64,000 nt of DNA from Elgaria multicarinata webbii (Eukaryota > Chordata > Lepidosauria > Squamata > Anguidae), in the NCBI RefSeq assembly GCF_023053635.1, contig NC_086172.1, forward strand, positions 124,037,681 through 124,101,680, in the 5' to 3' direction. Shown here piece after piece: positions 21,257 to 32,395 of the stretch. The position numbers and the translations under genes are program-made. Position 1 is the stretch's first letter; each line of letters starts with the position of its first letter. The notes under the pieces were generated by a model, which ran no database searches, was not told the origin of the DNA, and saw only the letters and a list, made by a program, of their open reading frames with translations.

Positions 21257-24200
21257 GTACCGCAGCGGGGCCACTGAGGCCGGGCCTCACCCTCCTTCCT
21301 TCGCCTCTAGGCTTTGTCACTCGTGCCCTCGAAGGGGCCCCAGCGGGCTCTCCTAGGCTTGGGCAGAGGGCAACTTAGGGACCCGCTATCTCGAGGGGTG
21401 CCCCAAATAGTCCGGCAGCCGCTACTTCAACCCAGCCTCTTGTTGGCTTCCACTTCCCCTCCCGCTCTGGTTTTGTATTATGTGGAGGACCTGGTGCGTG
21501 TTTCCTCGGCAGTAAGTTCCATTGAATTGAATGGGGCTAAGTTCCAAATGGCAGTAAGTTTCAATGGGGCTAAATTCCAATTAAATGGGAGGCTAAGTAC
21601 TCCGGGGCAAGTATAATTAAATGGGACTCCCAAATCATTGTGCACATCAAGTTTCCTGAACCTGGAACCTTCAGATTTTATGGACCATTTATTTATTTAA
21701 AATATTTATATCCCGCCCTATATCACTAAGATCTCAGGGCGGCGTACAGATAGAAACATACAGTATAAAACAATAAATATACACAGTTAAAAACAAATTA
21801 AACCATGATTCAAATTAAAACAATATATAATTTAAAAGCAATACAGTTAAAACAATGTGCCAGTGAGTTTAACCATCAAAGGCTTTGTTAAAAAGCCATG
21901 TTTTTACTTGGCGTTGAAATGAAATCAATGTTGGTGCCAATCGGGCCTCCAAGGGGAGGGCATTTCACAGTTGGGGTGCCACCACAGAGAAAGCCCTCTC
22001 CCTTGTCCCATCATAACATATATGTTGCATTGGTGGGATGCAGAGAAGGGCTCCTCCAACAGATCTAAGGTCTTGGGCAGGCATATATAAGGAGAGGCAC
22101 TCTCTCAAGTATTGAGGTCCCAAGCCGTTTAGGGCTTTAAACGTCATTACCAGCACCTTGAATTCCGACCAGAAGCATATAGGCAGCCAGCCTTTGGCCA
22201 TCTTAGCTGGAATTGATGGGAGTTGGTCCAAAATATCTGGAGGGCACCAGGTTGGATAAGGCTGTTACATATGATTGTACCCACATAGCACAGGCCCTCT
22301 GCATATGTACTCAGTCAGACAGAAGTAATTCCCGCTGGATTCAGTCAGGCTTACTCCTAGGTAAGAATGCAAACTTAATTAGTGGCTGGGCACCAGAAGG
22401 AAGTTGCATCCGTTTTTAGATGGTTAATTTAGGGAAGTTTTTCCCAAACTGGTGCCCTCCAGATGTGTTGTCTACAACTTCTATTATCCCCAGCTAGCAT
22501 GCTGATGGGAGCTGTAATCCAACACATGTGGAGGGCCCTAGGTTGGGAAAGGCTGATGTAGGGGGTTCTCAAAAGTGAGGAGGGTGTGCGGTCCTTTTCC
22601 ACATTTATCTCTCACCTTTTAGAGCAATTCCTTCTACTCTCCAGCCACTGTATCCCATCCTACCTCCCTTTAAAAACAAAAAAAAACCCTGTTTTGTGTA
22701 GTCTTAGCAGTCTGAATACTTGAGGATCTATCTAGTCTATCCCAAAAAGAATGTTATTATCTGATGTAAATGGAAACACACAGCCTATGTCCATCAAGCA
22801 CATACACCAAACCAAAGTAATAGGAGACCCCAAGGTGTGTCTGGTGTTGCCCTGCCTTCTCTGCTTGCTCACTTCTGAAGATATAAAGCACAGTAAAAAC
22901 AAAACAAAAACACTTCACTGTTGATTGTAGCAGTTTGAAAAAATTGGCTACAATATACCTCATTACAAAATTTGTGTTATTTAATATAGTAGAGAAATGA
23001 TAATCAAGACTTCAAGTCCTGTTGAGGCTCATCACAGGATGACACTACACAGGAAGTATTCTTATTCTTATTTTGTAGAAGGATTTATTGGACACTGCAC
23101 AATGTCCAATGCTTTCTGCATGCTAGTGGGACCTACCACTAGTGCAATGGAGAGCTAGAGCTTCACAAAACCAGAAAGAGAGGAAATACTCATAGAATGG
23201 AGCTCTTGTGACCAGTCCTGTTCCTGAAACAACTTTTCCTTTTGTTTCTTGCGTTGTCTTTGGAAGTGTTAGTTCCTATTGTATTGGTAGTAGGTCCTGC
23301 AGGCACAGCTGAACTAGCAGAGGCAGAGCAGCAATAGGAGATATTGCCCAATGATGCTCAGAGTGATTAAGTATTAAGACAGAACTGTTTCTCATGAAAT
23401 CAGTGGAATTTACTTGCAAGTGAACACACCTAGATTTGTGATGTTTACAAAAATGCTATGCAAGGAAGATTATAAGTTACCCAAGAGCCCTCAAGAAACA
23501 AAGGAGTCAATGAAAACAGAACAAACAACAGAAAGTTAAGTTTGTATGTATCTCCAGCATTTCAAATGTTGCAATGGGTTTAGATTCTCGTCTCCAGTGT
23601 TAGCAAATTCCCCCAACTATCTGCATGGGGTTGGATCTTACTTCTCTTCCACTGACAGGAGCATTCCCTAAATGGAGCTTCACTTAAAATGCTCCCACCA
23701 GCAGGAAGTGGGGAGGCAATCTTTGCCAAATCCCCCTCCCTCTGTCATCCCTAGTGCCCCCTCTTTGACTGTTCTTGAGGGTTCCCCAACCCTCTGGAGC
23801 AGATTTTGAGAAGACAGTAGAGAACAACAATTTTCTCCTGTTCAGCTAACAGAAATGCCCTGCTGCATTGGAAGCCGTGGATGGAAGGAGTCCTTCTCTC
23901 TGCGGGATGAATACCCTTGATCTAAACCATTCCCTATAGATACCTGTAATTTATATCTTTATACATCGTTGGATAGTCCTTGTTCCTAAGTTGTAAGAAT
24001 ATATTTTAAATGTGTTTCTTTACTGTTAATGGTTTCATGTTATTGGGTTTGGTCTCCCCTCTTTATCGCTAAGCCCAAGGATAAAATGCACAACAATGAA
24101 CTTGTACAATTGCTGTGTCTGCATGTTTTCATTAAGTAACTTGCATGGGCTGCCCTTCCTTTGAAAGGTTGTCTTCCAATTATTTCAATTCACTAGTCAA

Positions 24201-27200
24201 TTGGGTGGAAACAGAAATGGCTTCTGTTTGGTCAATTGCAGAATTTGGTCTTATGTTCTTGACTTGTTTTCTATTACAGAACAGCATGATGCTCTCGGCT
24301 GCTATATTTATCACACTGATTGGCTTGCTTGTGTACCTTCACTTTGTGAAAATTGACCACGAGTCCCTGCTGGTTGTTGGCTCACTTGGAATACAGATGA
24401 CTTCATCTTATGCATCTGGCAAAGAGAGTACAACCTTTATAGAGATGAACCAAGTAAAAGATGTGGTTATCAATGAAGCCATTTATATGGTAAGCATTAT
24501 GTGCTGCTATTTTGGGGGGGGGGGCTCCAACACTTATTAAGTATGAGTTGGGCTTGGGCTTAAGATCATGATTCAGTTGACAGATGGGAAGTGGGGACAG
24601 CAAACCTCTTTGTTCCTCTTCTTCTGCTGGCGAGAAACAGTCTCCAGGATGGCTGCAATCTAAGGCACCTTACTGATCATTATAGGGTACTAGCACCATC
24701 TTGAATATATTTCTACAGCCAGCAGAACAGGAGTGAGGATGAAATATGCACAATGATGCGGAGGTATGGTAGGACGAGAGAAGGGGCTCATGAGTAAGTG
24801 ATGGTGGTAAAGTGGATATTTGCTTTGTTTTGTTGTTGATGTTTAATTGAGGACACCCTTTCGATGAGGGAAGCTTACGTGTGTTCAGGACTGCAGTGCC
24901 TTGCAGTTTCTAGTACTGGATGGAGACCAGACCAGACCATAAAAGCAACCAGTTAAGAAAAACATCTACTGATCTTGTGCTTTATTTTGATATTTGTAGG
25001 CAGTTTCAGAACTCTATGAAAGGCTCTTCCATTAGATAATATGTTTCCGTGTAATTAATTGAACAATTCTATAGTTGCACTTGCTATTATGAAGAAGTGA
25101 CCACTCTGAAACCACATGGATAAGAGACCTTTTATGCTAGAGATTTTTTTTTTAAGAATAGACTTATAATTGGTAATGCTGAACAACTTTTACATTGATC
25201 TATTTGTGTGCTTCCTGTTTTTGTAGCAAAAGGTTATCTATTACCTGTGCATCCTTCTTCAAGACCCTGTGGAACCTCATGTTGTTTCTGAGGTAGTACC
25301 ACTCTTTCAGGTGAATCAATAGTTTATTGCTGGGGTGCGTGAATCTTGTATCATTCATTCCTCGATACCACACCATGTTTTTCCTTATTGGCCCATCTGT
25401 TTGATTTCACTATTTCTTCAATAGGAAGTGCACATGAGTGTTAGAAATGCTAAGAAATATTCGTTAGGCCATGCACAATGGCTTCTTATTTTCAGGACTA
25501 TGCACAGTGCTACTGAGCACTGTTTTCTACGTGATCATGTTTCATCCTGGTGTCCAGGAACACCGGGTATGTGTTAGTTTGAAATTCACTGACTTGCAGT
25601 AACTGCATCTTCAATTTAGCAGTGACATGCTCAGTTGAGCATGGATTGACTGCTGAACTTTCTAGATAGTTAATTTTGCACAGGTAGGTGGGGCAGTAAC
25701 CCTTGTCACCCTTTGGTGCATTTAAGCCTTTGGTGCAATTATGTCAGCTCTAAAGAATACAATTTACCATCTCACTGAGCCTATTAACACTTCTATAATC
25801 ACGTACTAAATTAACCTGTTTTTCTATTCAACTCTCTCTGGAACCTTCACAAAGCAAGTTTCCAAATGGACTTTATTCTAAGAGATGTTTTCAGGAGCTC
25901 AAAAGTCTTTAGAGAGCAAAGGATGGGGGATGGGGTGCAAAATGAGGTTAGGAATAAAATACAGAGACATTCATTTGATTTGTAAATTTGGGTTGAGCTC
26001 AGTAGTAGTACAACATAATAATTTTCTGCCTATTCAGTGTTCGTAATAGTTTTAAGAAACTATTTATTTTATGGTTGATTACTTAAGCAAAGGCAAATTT
26101 CAGATGAACCTAATAAATTCAGGCCTTTAAGATTCTTCTCTCTCATGATTCACATTGTGCCATTATATTTTCAAATTTATCTGTGCTGCTGGGAATGCCA
26201 TAAACTTATATTTTTGACACAATAGCTATGCTTCTTTCACTTGTGTTTTGATAGCTGCCTTAATCCTTGGAAAGGCAGAATAGACATCTTTTAAAGATGT
26301 TATCTTTTCGGCGCCAGGTCAAGACTTTTCTCTTCTCCCAGGCATTTTAACAGCATTTTAACAGTGTTAACAACGTTAAGTTTGTTTTTAATGGACCCCA
26401 AAATTATTGTTTTTAAATGGATACTGTTTTTATACTGTTTTTATGGTTTTTTTTTTTTTTAAATGTATACTTTTAATGTTTACTATTTTTAATTGTTGTA
26501 AACCACCCAGAGAGCTTCGGCTGGGGGGCGGTATATAAATGTAATAAAATAAATAAATAAATAAATAACGGGGCTAAGAAAAGCCCCATAGGCTGTACAC
26601 AAATACCTTTGGAGTCATATGTGGACTGTGTTGGGAAAGTCACAGCACAGACTGATTGCTGAGTCACAATAAAACAGAGTATGGTTTTGTCAGACTCTAT
26701 TGCCTATCATTATGCAAGCAGGACTGTACTTGCAGATATTTAGAAATAACAGTCATACAGGTACATCACCTAATACAGATCTGCTCATATAAGGATATTA
26801 ATATAAATGCATTAGTCAGTGAATTGTTGAATGATTAATACATGTTTTACAGATTCCAGTAGAATTTTTGAACTGGTTCAGTCCTAGGTAAAGAATCTAA
26901 GTATCACACATTATTTGGGCAGTGAAGAAACAATCTTTCTATAAACACTATGACTGGCTTTGGATGACACATTGTGGCTCGTCGTGGATTAACCTATTAT
27001 GAGCTGTGGCGCCCATGGGCATCACATTGCTTATGCAACTTCCACTTGGTTTTTTTTTTGTGTGCTGTACAAACCTGGCAAGTGTGGATTATGCAAGGGT
27101 TAAACAACCCTCATATAAACCCCAAACCACATTCTCATTGGGTTGGGTTTGCACGACACAACGGCCCCCCAAGCAGAGGTTGCATGTTTAAAATGGCAGC

Positions 27201-27724
27201 AGCACACACTGCAGCCTCACTGTATTAGTTATTTAAGAAAAAAAGTATCTATAAGAAATTTCCTCAAAATATCATCTCTTCTAAATTAGGTGATTAGTGT
27301 ATTTAAAGAAGATAGTTACTTGTTCCTTTGAATATCCTTAATCTATTGACAGCTTAAAAAATGACACAAGTGTAGCAGCAGTGAAAGATGCATGAAGGAG
27401 ACCCTGGCAACAGAATCTTTAAAGTTATGGAGCAGACACAGTCCTGACTGTCATACAGTCATCTCTTTCTGTGCTGACCAAGGAATTATCCTCACCCTTG
27501 AGAGGGATGACCCCTTTTTCTGCACTCCCGCAGTAGCCATGCTACTTTGTGTTAAGGTTTCCCACTTTTAGCAGCAAATTGCAATCAGAATTACAAGTCT
27601 TCAGCCATCTGAGCTTCTTTTATCTTCTTTATTTCCATAATAGAGCTCCAAGCCACGTTTAGATTGCCTGGTAGAAGTGTACAAAAGCTGCCAAGAAATC
27701 CTGGAGCAGAGGAAGAAAACTTGA
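21077..27724 (+). CDS. PIGH: GPI N-acetylglucosaminyltransferase subunit H (complete, four coding exons)
   Basis: PIG-H is part of the GPI-GnT complex (with PIG-A, PIG-C, PIG-Q, PIG-P, PIG-Y, DPM2) that transfers GlcNAc to phosphatidylinositol on the cytosolic face of the ER, the first step of GPI-anchor synthesis. Exons 21077-21256, 24280-24489, 25227-25310 and 27644-27724 join in phase 0 at every junction and give 184 residues (human 188). Residues about 41-60 and 61-82 are two hydrophobic segments that can form a membrane hairpin. The conserved core VKIDHESLL...GIQMTSSYASGKESTTFIEM is intact, as is DPVEPHVVSEVVPLFQ. The start was chosen because it gives MAEEKGYLAV followed by ISLQRRHHSASCREF, aligned with the human N-terminus, and has A at -3 and G at +4. 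The C-terminus ends EQRKKT and is slightly shorter than in human. Confidence 0.96.
21688..22200 (-). repeat. L2-type LINE 3' fragment
   Basis: The minus strand encodes FKVLVMTFKALNGLGPQYLR and RERAFSVVAPQL, the conserved C-terminus of L2-clade reverse transcriptases. A 3' UTR follows and ends in ATATAGGGCGGGATATAAAT plus TAAA units at about 21690. Truncated at the 5' end. Confidence 0.8.
22448..22557. repeat. GTGCCCTCCAG-type palindromic MITE, good copy
   Basis: Left arm CTGGTGCCCTCCAGATGTGT and right arm CACATGTGGAGGGCCCTAGG, with CCCAGCTAGCATGCTG between. Long imperfect hairpin. A half copy precedes it at 22203-22262. Confidence 0.75.
24280..24489 (+). CDS. PIGH: PIGH coding exon 2
   Basis: Seventy codons from NSMMLSAAIFITLIGLLVYL to VVINEAIYM, between acceptor CTATTACAG and donor GTAAGC. 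The open frame continues upstream into intron; that part is not coding. Confidence 0.96.
25227..25310 (+). CDS. PIGH: PIGH coding exon 3
   Basis: Twenty-eight codons, QKVIYYLCILLQDPVEPHVV followed by SEVVPLFQ. Acceptor TTTTTGTAG, donor GTGAAT. Confidence 0.95.
26300..26568 (+). repeat. L2-type LINE 3' end
   Basis: GCGCCAGGTCAAGACTTTTC translates in one frame to an RQDFSLLPGI-like L2 tail. A T-rich UTR follows, then ACCACCCAGAGAGCTTCGGC and GGCGGTATATAAATG with AAATA units. Confidence 0.7.
26945..27180. repeat. Possible inverted-repeat DNA transposon piece
   Basis: Contains GGGTTAAACAACCC, CCCATGGGC and CATTGGGTTGGGTTTGCACG. Its composition resembles the elements at 3088 and 32180, but I could not align it fully. 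Confidence 0.4.
27644..27724 (+). CDS. PIGH: PIGH coding exon 4 and stop
   Basis: SSKPRLDCLVEVYKSCQEIL then EQRKKT and TGA at 27722-27724. Matches human SAKPRLDCLIEIYRSCQEIL. Confidence 0.95.
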   Translation, partial: SSKPRLDCLVEVYKSCQEILEQRKKT

Positions 27725-28282
27725 TACCAGCGTTTAATGTGAAACTTCTATCAAGACAGAAAATCTGATATCATGCCAAGAAATATTTGAGAAGGTATTC
27801 ACAGGCAAGCATGTTAATGAACTTAGCCATATAGATAACTAGATGGCAGTGGGTTCTAATGACCCAGGGAACTGATAATTGCTAGTGCTTTCTTGGGCTA
27901 GGATTGAACGTGCAACCTTGGAGAAATGTCAGGGCGGGGGTGGGTGGGTGGGGGTGGAATTAGTAAGCTAGGACCCACATCTTCTTTTGCCAACGTGATG
28001 ATGAAAGAAACTCAATGATAATCTCATTTTCTGTCAAAAATTAACTATTTTATGACTGGAAATCTACAAGGAAGGTTCAGCACAAATGGGATGCAATCAT
28101 GGAAACTGCCCTATTTCTTTAAAGTTCACGGAAGAAGGGAATCCAGCAGTACCTGTATATTTCCCCCCTAAGGGCTGATCGCTTACATTATGGGACCTGC
28201 CTCTGCCCATATGTTATACCTACTTACATGCTCAGGTTTGTTGTTGGTATTATGTCACTGATATTTTATATAAATGCTTGTA

Positions 28283-28288
28283 AATAAA
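28283..28288 (+). terminator. PIGH: PIGH polyadenylation signal
   Basis: AATAAA 559 bp after the stop codon, followed by a T/G-rich stretch (TCTAGTTTGTTTTAG). This gives a plausible 3' UTR of about 0.57 kb. Earlier weak signals cannot be excluded. Confidence 0.6.
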
Positions 28289-28385
28289 ATTTTTCTCTAG
28301 TTTGTTTTAGACAGCTTGCTGTATCCAGTGTTGTGAAGTCTGTATGACATGATCTGCATTAATCTAGTTCACAAGTACTATGGAT

Positions 28386-28630
28386 ATTTTATTTATTAAT
28401 TTATTATTGCATTTATATCCCGCCTTTTTTCTTGCATGGAACCCAAGGCGGCGTACATAATCCTCCTCCTCTCCACTTTATCCTCTCAACAACAACCCTG
28501 TGAGGTGGGTTGGGCTGAGAGTCTGTGACTGGCCCAAAGTCACCCAGTGGGTTTCCATGGCTGAGTGGGGACTGGAACTCAGATCTCCTGACTCCCAGTC
28601 TGACACTCTATCTACTACACCACACTGGAT
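28386..28630 (-). mobile_element. Sauria-type tRNA-derived SINE
   Basis: The minus strand begins with the tRNA-like head GTGGTGTAGTAGATAGAGTG (A box) and GAGTTCCAGTCC (B box). It continues with CACTGGGTGACTTTGGGCCA and ends GGCGGGATATAAATGCAAT. This SINE family is characteristic of squamate reptiles. Confidence 0.85.
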
Positions 28631-28769
28631 CACATGAAGATTTGGCTACAATCTAGAGAACCACACATTAACAAAGACTCAATGGAGCTTTAAATACTTT
28701 TTCTTGAACAGCACCCCTCTCTTCCCTACTGCCCAGACTACTGTAAGTGAAGCCTGCATCTGCATACAC

Positions 28770-29099
28770 CAGGGGTAGAGAACCTTGGGCCCAGGGGCCA
28801 CCTGGCACTCCTGGGAACCAAATCAAGGTTCCCCAGATGGCCACCCTTTCCCCCAACCACTGATGGTTTGGTAGTTTCTGGCTTTTGTGCAGTTTCTTCA
28901 CCCATTCAAAAAGGCTGAAATGCTTCTCCTGAGCTTTAGTTACTGGCAGTAAGAGCTTTAAGCTAAAATAGGCTGGTCCCTTTGGCATTTTGATCCTACC
29001 CCTTTTGGCCTTCAGCCCTGCCCATTACCAGAACACGGCCCCCAATAACTTCTCAGAAATTTAATTTGGCCCTCGGTCTCCACAAGATTCAGCACCCTG
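28770..29099. mobile_element. hAT-like non-autonomous element, degraded
   Basis: Begins CAGGGGTAGAGAACCTTGGG and ends with CAGCACCCTG, so the tips are inverted copies (CAGGGNT). Flanking octamers GCATACAC and GTTGACAC match at only 5 of 8 positions. An internal segment recurs at 13,810-13,955. Confidence 0.55.
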
Positions 29100-30006
29100 G
29101 TTGACACCATCCAGGTAACAAGCTAGGGAACAACTCTTACAGAAATAACAATGAAAGAAATGTCTTTTGCTTGACTGATAGTCACATTTATTAGTATCAC
29201 TATTGTCATGTTACAGTATGTCACACAGCCTTTTTTGTACAAGAGAGTAGTGGTGAAAAATAGGATTCCTTTACTCATGCTGCATCTAATACTCAGGACC
29301 AGGGAGCTGGTCAGAATAAAATGGAATAAACTTTGCTACAGCGGAACCATATGAATCTGTCAAGGTATCTATTCAGTTTTCTGAATTCAGATGAAACTAT
29401 AAATAAATAAATATGTGGTAGCATAAGAGCCTGTGTGAATCTGAGGAAAGAAAAATGGGTACAGATCTCACAGGGATCAACTAGTTCGTCACTATATTTT
29501 GGCCTCAGTTTCCCATCTGCAAAGTGGGAAATATCAATTCATAATGTAGTTGTGATGGCAAACAATTAAAACAGTAAGGTTCTTTTAATTTGCAAATTGA
29601 TATATGAAAATTAATTAGCATTCACTGGTGTGAGGTGCTTCTTGGAACTTACATGTTCAGCATACCTAAGAGAGTAGAGTGAATACATACGATTATCTAT
29701 GGGAAGAAGCTGAAGGCTTGTGTACTCTCAAAGCAATAGGTTGAATTTGATTGTGCAATTATTTCCAACTCCCTAACCCTAAACACATTACTTGGAAGTA
29801 AGTAACTTTTGTTGAACATTCCAATCTTAACCCACATTGTTTGGGAGTTAGCAGTGCCAAAAATGGTAGATATCTTGACTCCCACAGGGAGCTTCAAATA
29901 CAGTCAGAAAAATTCAAATTCTAACTCAGATTGTTACACTCCTGTTTTCCCTGCAAATAGTTTTATGTATAATGCAGCTGTCGAGGCTAAACAACCTATC
30001 GCTGTT

Positions 30007-30168
30007 CAAACAATCTGAATGTAAATGGCCTTAACCAACATGTAAAAGTTTACAGAGTGCAAAGAAAGCATCATGGGGTTACCTGTTCAAACAATCTGAA
30101 TGTAAATGGACCTAACCAACATGTAAAAGATTACAGAGTGCAAAGAAAGCATCATGTGGTTATCTGCT
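30007..30168 (+). repeat. 81-bp direct tandem duplication
   Basis: Two units start with CAAACAATCTGAATGTAAAT at 30007 and 30088 and differ at only a few bases. No relation to known repeats was recognised. Confidence 0.9.
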
Positions 30169-31454
30169 CCTTGTCACAATTTCATCAGCTCTGCTTTTTG
30201 AACGTTCGGGCCTTAAAAAGATACTGTCACAAGACATATATAGATTTTTTAAGGCACTACAGTCCATTTTAATTATTAATTTATGCTTATTTTGAAGCTG
30301 AAACAAAAGCTCCAGTCAAGAGGTAGACAGATACACACAAAAAAGTATTAGAAGTTTCTACAGGCCCATAGGAATGAATACAGAGGCACATACCTATCTG
30401 AATTACAAGATGGATGTGAACACACCTTGCTGTTGGCAGCATGGCATACTGATATGATCTGATTTCTGACTTTATGCTGCTGCTTTGCTTCTGGATGTGC
30501 ACTGTGCTGGAGAGGCACATCCAGAAGCACAAGGGCATGCAAGCTGTTTGTGCAGATAATCTCGTAAATCGGTCTGACTGCATGCGACTCTACTTGCTCT
30601 TTGGGGGCAGAAGTCTTACCTTTTTAAGGTATCTGCATTTTCACTCTATATAATAGCTACCATATAGCTTGCTCATAGGTCCAGGATAATGGGTATACTA
30701 ATCAAATTAAACAAAAATGATCTGAAAATTATATTCTTTTGTAATAAAAAAGTGATTCAAGAACATAGAACAGATCTAGGTAGGTAGGTGTATACAGTTC
30801 ACGGGGTGTGGTGGTGGATCTCAGTAATAATTATAACGTAAGTCACAGCTTCCATCTACTGGTTTTGTCACAAGTGATCATTGGAATGAATATACACTAT
30901 TAGTTAGGAAAGCATTTTTAGAAATATATTTGTTTGCTAGCCACTCCCCCTTGTTTGAAGGAAGCAGGAATTCAGAAGGTAACTATTGCTAAAAAAAAAG
31001 GGGGGGGGGACTTTGTAAAAACAACCCCATTAGCTGAAAATCAAAACATCATAAACCTTTCCATTTCAAAGTGATCCTAGTCCCAATGCCAGTAGTAAGC
31101 ACATTCAGAAATAAATACAATACAGTGGTTACAACATTACAAACCATGCACCTGAGACTATGCATGATAAAATTCACCTCTATGGCGAGAGTCCAAGAAT
31201 TGTCCTTTATGTCTACTAGATAATACTATAGTATAATAGCTCTGTTCTATAGAACACAGTAAGCATACTCTCTTGCAGTCCTTCAAGCCTTTGCCAAATC
31301 CCCACAGAGCATACGACTACCTAAGTTTTACTAACATGCTGAGTTTTTTCATCCTTATGCTTACTATGGATGAAAACTGCTCCACTATAGATTGAGAATG
31401 TTTTAGTCAAAGTCATTTCTTTTTTCTCTAAACTTAGTCTAAAGCCTAGGCAAC

Positions 31455-32065
31455 ATACAATCATACAGCTGGAGGGAATCCCTTTGGCTCATCAAGAGCA
31501 AGCTCCTATCCTAAGGCTAAATCAGCCATTCCTTAAGGATCTTCCTCATATACCTATCCAGCTTTCCTTGAAGACAGTCCAAAAATTGTCTAGGCAAGTT
31601 GCTGTATTGCTGAGCTGCTCTTATCACTAGTGTTCTTATCATCATCCAAATATTTAACCTGAGTCCATATTTCTATAGCCATGACCCACATTTCCTGTTC
31701 TTAGTGCATGGAATGCATAATTGATTTCACATATCTCCTGGACAGCCTGTACAATTTTAAAATTATCAATATATCCTCTTGCAGCCATATTCTATGCAAG
31801 TTTACTTGGAAGTAAGTCCACTCATTTAATGGGGCTTGGTCCCAAGTAAGAGTGCATTGGATTGCAGCCTTAGCTTTCCTTTCTTTTGGGTAGACATTCC
31901 TGGTTTCTTCAGCCTTTCTTTATAGGAATTGTTTTCTATATCTGTGATCATCTTTGTAACTCTCATTTGCAATTTCTCAGCATGATCTGCATTCTCTGCA
32001 TTCAGAAAAGAACATAGGTTTCCACCAAAGGTCTTCCTAGTGCCAAATAAATTGGTGCTACTATT
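31455..32065 (-). repeat. Old CR1 LINE 3' fragment split by a MITE
   Basis: Left part reads CAATCATACAGCTGGAGGGA (the reversed CR1 3' end). Right part reads CTGGTTTCTTCAGCCTTTCT and TTTGTAACTCTCATTTGC, the degraded reverse-transcriptase C-terminal region. A palindromic MITE sits between them at 31778-31871. Confidence 0.6.
31778..31871. repeat. AGTAAG-type palindromic MITE inside CR1
   Basis: Inner sequence TACTTGGAAGTAAGTCCACT mirrored by GGGCTTGGTCCCAAGTAAGA. The right end is GCATTGGATTGCAGCC. Confidence 0.65.
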
Positions 32066-32179
32066 TCACAAGCCTTTTATTAAGGGTGAATATTACATAT
32101 TCTAGGAAACCTGAAGCTGCAGCTGCGAACAGCATCCCCATATGAGTTTATCTCTTGTAACATATATAGAATGACTAAT

Positions 32180-32395
32180 GGAGCTGGTTCGCATGATCAT
32201 TGCAACTTAAACCATGGTGATTTGTTAAATAATCACTGCCTGGGCGTGGCTTGTGTCGTTCCAACCTGAGCAGCATGGCTGCTTGGAGGCTTAAACAACC
32301 GTCAAATAACTCAACTACAGCCCAGGCATAGCTAATTAGGCAAACGGCACCCAGCACACAATGTGACATCGCCGCATTGTGCATTTCCTCACCTC
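32180..32395. repeat. Possible inverted-repeat DNA transposon piece
   Basis: Contains AACTTAAACCATGGTGATTT, CTGCCTGGGCGTGGC and its approximate reverse CAGCCCAGGCATAGC. The long-range arms are imperfect. Confidence 0.45.

Larger units (their letters stand above)
21257..24279 (+). other. PIGH: PIGH intron 1
   Basis: No exon. Holds an L2-type fragment on the minus strand (21688-22200) and palindromic MITE copies at 22203-22262 and 22448-22557. The 23610-23910 stretch shares a CCTCTGGAGC-GATTTT motif with 8,500-8,800, which suggests another dispersed repeat. Confidence 0.65.
25311..27643 (+). other. PIGH: PIGH intron 3
   Basis: About 2.3 kb without an exon. Contains an L2-type 3' UTR with AATA tail (26300-26568) and a possible inverted-repeat element at 26945-27180. 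The rest looks like unique AT-rich intron. Confidence 0.65.

Noticed and set aside
24145-24540. 131-codon frame starting upstream of PIGH exon 2
   Set aside because: Only 24280-24489 is exon. The upstream codons are intronic read-through before the acceptor CTATTACAG.
25481-25570. Possible extra PIGH exon between exons 3 and 4
   Set aside because: AG and GTATGT-like sites exist, but all relevant frames hit stops, and exon 3 joins exon 4 cleanly without it.
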